64,000 nucleotides of DNA from Marthasterias glacialis (taxonomy: Eukaryota > Echinodermata > Asteroidea > Forcipulatida > Asteriidae), in contig OU452223.1 of the NCBI GenBank assembly GCA_911728455.2, forward strand, positions 12,484,174 through 12,548,173, written 5' to 3'. Both the position numbers and the translations under genes were made by a program. Below the pieces are notes generated by a model. The model was not told where the DNA came from, did no database searches, and saw nothing but the letters and a program-made list of their open reading frames with translations. Shown here one piece after another: positions 58,034-64,000 of this stretch (positions within the stretch are counted from its first letter, which is position 1; the number at the start of each line of letters is the position of its first letter).

Positions 58034-58597
58034 AGATTTACAATTCTGGAAGTACACTTCATCCATCCAAAGTAAACTGAAGGAGCAAAAGTCACTCAGG
58101 GTACTAACATCGTTGGACCTACATGTAGTAAAGAACCTGAAGATTAAATTGTCATTGATAGCGCCAATATAGTCTAGTTTATGCATACCTCCTGGTACAA
58201 AAGTGGTAAACTCTCATACAATATACTTCACCTGATGACCTCATTAATAAGTATCACTCGTATAGATTTGTATTGTGAAATTCTACGATTACAAGATCAG
58301 TGTTGATTGATGATTGATGTGGTCAAGTGAGGGTGTAGGAACGTGACCAAGGCCTACGATTATTGCAGCTTACCAGGGGTTGCTGCTAGTGCTGCCAGTT
58401 AAACTTGCTTTATACATAATTCATACGAACCAAAAGCAAATGCAAAGTGAATTGTTGCAAGTCCAAGTCTTTGGTCCATTAATTATTAAATAATAGTAAC
58501 AAAGCAAATAATAACTCGCCCACCCCCCAACCCCATGTAAGTTTCACTTAAATCGTTTGGTTTATTTCTTTTGGTTTTTATTCTAAGATGGCATATA

Positions 58598-61546
58598 ATG
58601 GATAGAGAACCAGGGCATCTTTCTGTCGCCATCCAGGATGCCGTCTCCTCTCTCATCTGGGTCAAGGTCATTGCCATAGGAGCAGCAGCCTCCGGTAAAA
58701 CATGCATCATCAAGCATTTTTGTGAAGATAAGGTGAATATGGAATTGATATTTTGTCGTTTGGTTAATGCAAAATGTCTTCAAGATATTTCATTAGAACA
58801 CAACAACTTTTAGGTCATCAGAGTTATGAAATTTGTATCAGCTGGTACATGTATGTCAAAATCTGCAGTCACACTAGTGGGGCTAGCAGTTTCTAAAACT
58901 ACTTTTTTGTCAATCTGGAAAAACTTGAAAAAGCCACAAAACATGATGTTCAGAATTACATGATAATGTTCAATTCAATTTCCTTTTACAGTTTTCTGCA
59001 GCGTATCAACCTACAGTTGGTGTTGACTATGGATTTAAAATACAGAAAGTCAAGAAAGACGATTGTAAGCAAATTAAAAGTATTTCGAGGCTTTATTGAC
59101 TTTTTTTCTTTTTTGGGAGGCGGGGGGGGGGGGGGGTATGAAGCTTGCATCTTGCACTACTGTGGAGCATGAACTTCTCTATATACTTGTTAAGACATGA
59201 TGGAACACTGGTAGATGTGCATTTGAAAACCAAAATTTCACAAATGAAAATAAATAAATAAATAGCTAGATAAATAAATGAAACTGGCTAAAGCAGTTGG
59301 TAAATTAGTCTGCTATTAAAACTTACATAAATACAGATTCGCAATGACGGTAACCCCTGACATTTACGGTCAAATACTTTGGTTAAATGAATACAAGTGA
59401 ACATTTTTGGGATTGAAATGTTTCCGAAGTTGAGAAATGACTGAATATTAATTACAAATAAAATAAACACAAATCACCTACTTGAAATACCTTTTTTTCC
59501 CCGGAAAAATCCTGAACATCCATCATGATGTAATCTTCAAAGGCGGTTTTCCTGATGTAGTTCTCGAAAAGAAATTATTTCTTCCAGACACATTTGTAAT
59601 TTTTTTTTTAACCGACATCCGCTCGACTAACACGGTCAACAAAGACAACTTATTGTCCATCTACACTACAGGTTTCCCGTTTGTGTGTTTTACAGGAAAT
59701 CCCAAATTTTGCATTTTTTTATATGGGTTAACTATTTTTTATTTTTTATTTTATTTTAATTTTTCTTCAAATTTCGTCTACAGTACGAGTGCATCTATGG
59801 GACCTTTCTGGACAACTGGAATACGCTGAAGTACGTAATGAACTCTACGGCGGCACTCATGCGTGCATCTTAGTCTTTGATGTGACCAATCGCAACTCAT
59901 TCGATAGTTTGGACTTCTGGCTGAAAGAAACTTTGAGATACGGAGTGGGTTCTATGCACACAGTGGTTGTTGCAAACAAGGTAAACCATCTTTTAACCCT
60001 GTGGAACCTAGGACCGTTTTTGAAACTATGACTTTGGTTCTGGCTTGGGCACAGTCCTCTTGTTTGAAGTCCCATACTGAAAGCATAAGTTTTCAAAATG
60101 GCTCACGGAGCCTCAGCCGGAGCCTAACCTGAAGTGCCTTTGTAAAATGCAGGAATGTTATTGGCCTCTCATCATGGCCTTTGTGGCTTAGACATCTGTG
60201 TAGCCGCATAGCCAATGCAGCAAAGACCAACTTGTCAGGAATTTTTTATGTTTTTCTTTATTTCTCGATTTTTGCTACCCTAACGGGGTAGCAAAATTCC
60301 CAGCCAATCAGAAGAGATGGGGTCAGAATGCATTAACCTCATCCGCATTGCGATTGGTTAACCTTTTAGCACTTTTCTTATTTGCCTAAAAATTATGAAT
60401 AATTTATGTTTGAAACCTCGTGAATAACTTAACCAAAAAAGACCCTGCAAAATCAAGTTGGAAAAAATAAAAGCCAAAATAAAAGCCAAAACCAACTTAT
60501 GAACTTCCATATAGATAAGTTGCAAACACATTACTTTTCCCCCAGATTGACATTAAAGGCAAGAGGGTAATCTCACCTGAGGAAGCAGCAAAGTGGGCAG
60601 TCTCAAGAAAACTCAAGTAAGTTCAAATTTTTGCTTTTATAATAACAAGAGGCCTAAATGATGTTTTTATAGCGTCAGTATCTGCAAATTATGACACTGA
60701 CATCGCTGATTGTGAATGAGCATATTGTCCTGTCAGTGCAAGAATGTTGTATCTCGATTTTGCAATGTCGCATGAACACGCTCCATGCATAAATGTTGCA
60801 TCTCGGCGCCTACTGGTTTTGTATTACATCAGGGTTAATTTAAGCTAGTATGACGTTTTGATTTTTTCACACTTGCGTGTAACGGAAGTGCCATTTTAGG
60901 GGATACAAAATGTTTGCACCAACACGACGATATAACCGTGGTCATTGGGCTGAATATCTAAATGTTTAAACCATCTCAGTTCCCTGGGGAGTAACCAGCC
61001 TGTGCTGCCAAGTATGTAGCGCACCAAGCTAAATCATTCACAAGAACCATCTCTGCCTACACAGGTACCCATTTACTCCTGGGTGAAGAGAAGCAATCAG
61101 AGTCAAATGTTTTGCTCAAGGACACAAGTGCCATGACTGGGATTTGAACCCACACTCCGACGACTCAGCCACCAGAACTTGAGTCTGGTGCACTAGACCA
61201 CTCAGCCAGTTAGTGATTGAAAGTATTTTCAATTTTGGGGTGAACAAAGACAAATTTACTAGAACAGGATTTGAACCCGCAACCTCAGGCCTTACATGCC
61301 GGTGCTCTACCAACTAGGCTATATGAACTAAAAAATAAAATCTCCAAAAGACTTTATTTTGGCAGACTTCTAATGCCACCCTTTCCATCATAATTTTCAC
61401 AACTTTCCTTTCTGGTGTATTTGTTCTCCAGATATTACGAAGCATCTGCTCTAAGTGGTGAGGGAATTCAGAGGATGTTTTGTGAGGTGCTGGAGGTAGC
61501 CTCAGTCAGCGCCTCACAGGGACAGCCTGGAGTAATAGGAACGTGA
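58598..61546 (+). CDS. Rab-like small GTPase, RabJ/DNAJC27-like but lacking a J domain, complete 196 aa
   Basis: Five exons with GT-AG borders and matching phases: 58598-58732, 58992-59064, 59784-59980, 60546-60616, 61432-61546 (591 nt). All G-boxes are present: G1 GAAASGKT (~29-36), switch I Thr in QPTVGVDYG, G3 WDLSGQ, G4 ANKID across exons 3/4, and G5 EASAL. EVRNELYGGTHACILVFDV resembles the RabJ class represented by DNAJC27 (EVRNE[FL]Y), so I place it there by recollection. It differs from DNAJC27 in ending soon after the GTPase fold (ASQGQPGVIGT), with no J domain. It also lacks the C-terminal cysteines needed for prenylation, so membrane attachment would need another route. The positions equivalent to Ras G12 and G13 are Ala, while the Q61 equivalent is kept. 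The start is the first in-frame ATG after a possible acceptor at 58586-58587. An alternative identity is another divergent Rab-like protein. Confidence 0.88.
60960..61215 (-). mobile_element. tRNA-headed SINE (family A, body 2), reverse
   Basis: Head and B box near 61140-61210 (GGGTTCAAATCCCAGTCATG on the minus strand), body CAGAGATGGTTCTTGTGAAT. In the last intron of the Rab-like gene. Confidence 0.8.
61235..61325 (-). mobile_element. tRNA Lys/Asn-like SINE head (family C), reverse
   Basis: The minus strand has TAGTTGGTAGAGCACCGGCA, GGTTGCGGGTTCAAATCCTG and a TTTGTCTTTGTTCACCCC tail, parallel to 24926-25030. Confidence 0.75.
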
Positions 61547-61552
61547 CCGCTG

Positions 61553-61558
61553 AATAAA
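61553..61558 (+). terminator. AATAAA hexamer 6 nt after the Rab-like stop codon
   Basis: The hexamer begins 7 nt after the last base of the TGA. If used, the 3' UTR would be only ~20-30 nt. Weak T/G-rich sequence follows. Distal sites are possible. Confidence 0.3.
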
Positions 61559-61698
61559 ATCTAAGGATATCATGTGAAGTGCCGGAGGTGCCCAACCCAA
61601 GTAGCCTAGACATACATGAACAGGAACAGGAATTCTTTAGTATTTAGAGGACGTCTTGTGAGGTTCTGGAGGTATTCTCAGTGGAATCCTCAAACATG

Positions 61699-62590
61699 TT
61701 AAAGCATTCAGGCAAAGAGGTTGAAGTGCGTGAGGCATTGGATTCCTTTACAGGTGTCCACCACGACCACCCTGAAGTTAAACAAGTTGAATCATAAACC
61801 CTTATTATCCATGTGAGGTGCACGACTAAACCTCCCGACATTTGCCACCAAAAAAACAGCCTGTTTCCTCCCAAATGCTTGGTTATGTGGAGTGTGTGAG
61901 GTACATGTAACTGATGATCCTTGTAACCTCATTGGATCCCTGTGCAGGTCACGAGTCGGATCACAAACATTAAATCATTCAGAGAAAGAAGTTCAAGGAT
62001 ATGAGTTATTGGATTTGGACTCCTTTGCACGAGTATCCTGAAGTTATACAAGTCGGATCATAAACCCTTTCTGTCCATGTGAGGTGCATGACTAAAGCCT
62101 CGTTCGCATTGGATTAACCAAGATTATTTGACATGGTGAAACAAACCAACTGAGGTGTCAGGGTCTACTATGAGCTGCATCACACGTTGATTTTACCGTC
62201 GGGCAACCATCGCGCTTGCGCTTTGCGAACTGGCCAGTTTTACCGGGACGATTCATCTGTACTTGATTTATTGGATCCGTTAGTTTGACCAGGTTAGTTT
62301 ACCTGGGCAGAAGGTGGCCGGTTAAACTACCCATTGGACCCGGTTAAATTACCTGGGTGAAATTTTCCTTGGCTGTTCGCACTGGACTTAAAATGGCCAG
62401 TTTACCTGTTTGCTCTGTTAGTTTACCCCCAAGAAAACCAATGCGAACACGACTTAAACCTCTTATGTATGCCACAGAAGAAAAGCCTGGATCCTTCCAA
62501 TTTCTCGGTATGTCAAGTGAGGTAACTGAGGTTGCATTGTACCCTCATGATGAATGCTTGGTACTTGAGGTTGTGTTTAGAGCCTCACAC
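61699..62590 (+). repeat. Degenerate 271-bp tandem duplication downstream of the Rab-like gene
   Basis: TTAAAGCATTCAGGCAAAGA (61699) and TTAAATCATTCAGAGAAAGA (61970) start two diverged copies. Both continue through CCTGAAGTTA…ACAAGT…ATCATAAACCC…CATGTGAGGTGCA. Copy 2 is split by M18 and resumes at 62457 (CCTCTTATGTATGCCACA against CCTCCCGACATTTGCCACC). Confidence 0.75.
62097..62456. mobile_element. TIR element family M18 inserted in a duplicated segment
   Basis: GCCTCGTTCGCATTGGATTA at left, ACCAATGCGAACACGACT at right, with TAAA on both sides. Comparison with the uninterrupted paralogous segment (…GACTAAACCTC… near 61824) confirms the insertion site. Confidence 0.8.
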
Positions 62591-63815
62591 GAGAAGGTAA
62601 AGGAACACACATTTCTTGGTTCTGCGAGAGTAGATAATGAATAATCAAGTTATATGACAAACATTGAATACAATAATTACTTAAATTATCATACAACATC
62701 CATTGTACAAAGAACAGTGAGTTGACGGTATACAAATTTGATCGGATAAATTGTTCAGTGTTTTATTAGTACTTTTGCATCAGATGTTTTACAATAGTAG
62801 AACATGATGCAACAAAAATATATTTTCACCATGTGTGTTGATGTGTGAGGTACTCTAACACATCGTAAGGAGCTTTCTACAGAAAAATTTAAAACAATGA
62901 AAGATGACAATATAAATAAATAAATAAACACTTTTAAGTTGATTATGAACGAGGTGTTTACAACTAGATTAGACACTAGATTGGAGAGTTCAAGTCTGAG
63001 ATTGTGGTTATTTTTGTCTGCATCAGCCATGCTAAACGCCATGTGCCTCTATTGGCTCCCACGCCCAAAGGTTAATCCACAAGAGGGCGCTTTTCCAGGC
63101 AATACTGTATTATCTATCAGGCAAAAAAAAAACGAAACAAAACAAAAAACGCAATCACAGACTTGGAACCAACTCTAACCATAGTGAAGTGATAAAATGA
63201 AGTTTCTAGTAAAAGACTAATTTTTAAGTTGTGACCTCAGGTTTTCTTAGGTATTTCTCAAGTTCGCAGCCTTTGTTTCACTTTGTCAACATGAACTACA
63301 TGTATGTATAGATCATAACACACAGTGCTCAGTAACCATAAGAAACCTAATTTGAATACCGATTCCATGCCCCTGTAACACACTGGTGGAAAAAATTGAC
63401 GTCTAGATCTTTGTCATTTTGAAACTATTGAAGCAAGATTTCAAGACAATTTGACTGAATGAATTCAACCTATATATGAGTGACTTCAGTAATGAAGTAG
63501 GGTCTGAACTGTGCAACCGACAGTCTGTGGAGTTTAATTTTGTGTTTACAACATAATTTTTTTCTTGTGGTTCAATTAATAATAACAATAGTTTGTAGTT
63601 ATGCAGTCACTGATTTAACTGTCTGTTTCATATACATAAAGATTCCCCCTATGTTATTCCTGCACTGGACAGCTGGACCGAGGCCAGTGAATTTAGCATT
63701 GGGCCAGTAAACTCATGACGGGACACGTCCAGTGGTCTTGTGTTTTTCCATTCAGCCTTACGCTTGACACGTATGTCTAACTAGCTTGCACAAATTTTCA
63801 CAAGCCTGCTGAAAG

Positions 63816-64000
63816 CCCCAGCTCAACATTGGTAAACTGTCTGTAAATGCTTCCATTCTTTGAACAAATCAAGATATTTGTAATAAAACCAACCTGTGAA
63901 AATGTCAGCTCATTTCGTGGTTTCATTTTCAAGGAAACAGTAAAAATGCATTCAGCATTTTTGTATGCATTCATAAAGGCAGAGTTTTGGTCTCACTGAG
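63816..64000. mobile_element. TIR element family M2, copy 4, cut by window end
   Basis: It begins GCCCCAGCTCAACATTGGTA in the orientation of copy 3 and continues to the last base. Confidence 0.78.

Larger units (their letters stand above)
50603..58597. other. Intergenic block between divergent DNAJC22 and the Rab-like gene
   Basis: Both genes point away, so both promoters lie here. It holds a cluster of nested repeats (51500-52440), the 153-bp duplication, M13, M8, the second 657-bp foldback and a 20-nt G run. I see nothing recognisable in about 50760-51480, 52620-53400 and 57100-57900. Confidence 0.7.
61547..64000. other. Region downstream of the Rab-like gene
   Basis: No supported gene. 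It has the degenerate duplication with M18 (61699-62590), then AT-rich sequence without recognisable features to about 63815, then an M2 copy running off the window. Confidence 0.7.

Overview
This window is animal nuclear DNA: split genes with GT-AG introns, AT-rich intergenic sequence, and many short inverted-repeat transposons and tRNA-derived SINEs. The gene set (CCT2, a long WD-repeat protein, DNAJC22, a RabJ/DNAJC27-like GTPase) and the tRNA-headed repeats suggest a marine invertebrate deuterostome. My best guess is an echinoderm such as a sea star. That is inference from recollection, not a search result.

Layout. (1) 760-9823, minus strand: nine 5' exons of CCT2, a cytosolic chaperonin subunit; its 3' exons lie left of the window. 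(2) 10569-41376, plus strand: a 39-exon gene whose joined frame is open for 1892 codons. It encodes a WD-repeat protein with an acidic linker, a helical HEAT-like block and a basic C-terminus, resembling WDR97/WDR87. It is head-to-head with CCT2, with 745 bp between the start codons, and an RFX X-box-like palindrome lies in CCT2 intron 1. (3) 46481-50602, minus strand: complete three-exon DNAJC22 (TM2 domain, membrane segments, C-terminal J domain), with a GC-AG intron. (4) 58598-61546, plus strand: complete five-exon Rab-like GTPase of the RabJ/DNAJC27 type, with no J domain and no prenylation cysteine. The intergenic blocks 41377-46480, 50603-58597 and 61547-64000 contain repeats and no gene I can support.

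Repeats dominate the rest. The clearest is a 657-bp foldback element present twice (8655-9311 and 55737-56393). Each copy has 308-bp arms, a 41-bp spacer and a different perfect 9-bp target duplication, and variants within a copy are shared by both arms. There are also at least fifteen other inverted-repeat families, several tRNA-headed SINE families with exchanged bodies, five tandem arrays, a LINE reverse-transcriptase remnant and a nested insertion cluster near 51502-52620.

The genes do not form an operon or pathway. CCT2 and DNAJC22 are chaperone-related, and the WD protein is probably ciliary or flagellar by family. I found no CRISPR array, rRNA, viral gene or toxin system. Exon boundaries come from manual reading with phase checking. 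Repeat boundaries are approximate unless a target duplication is stated.
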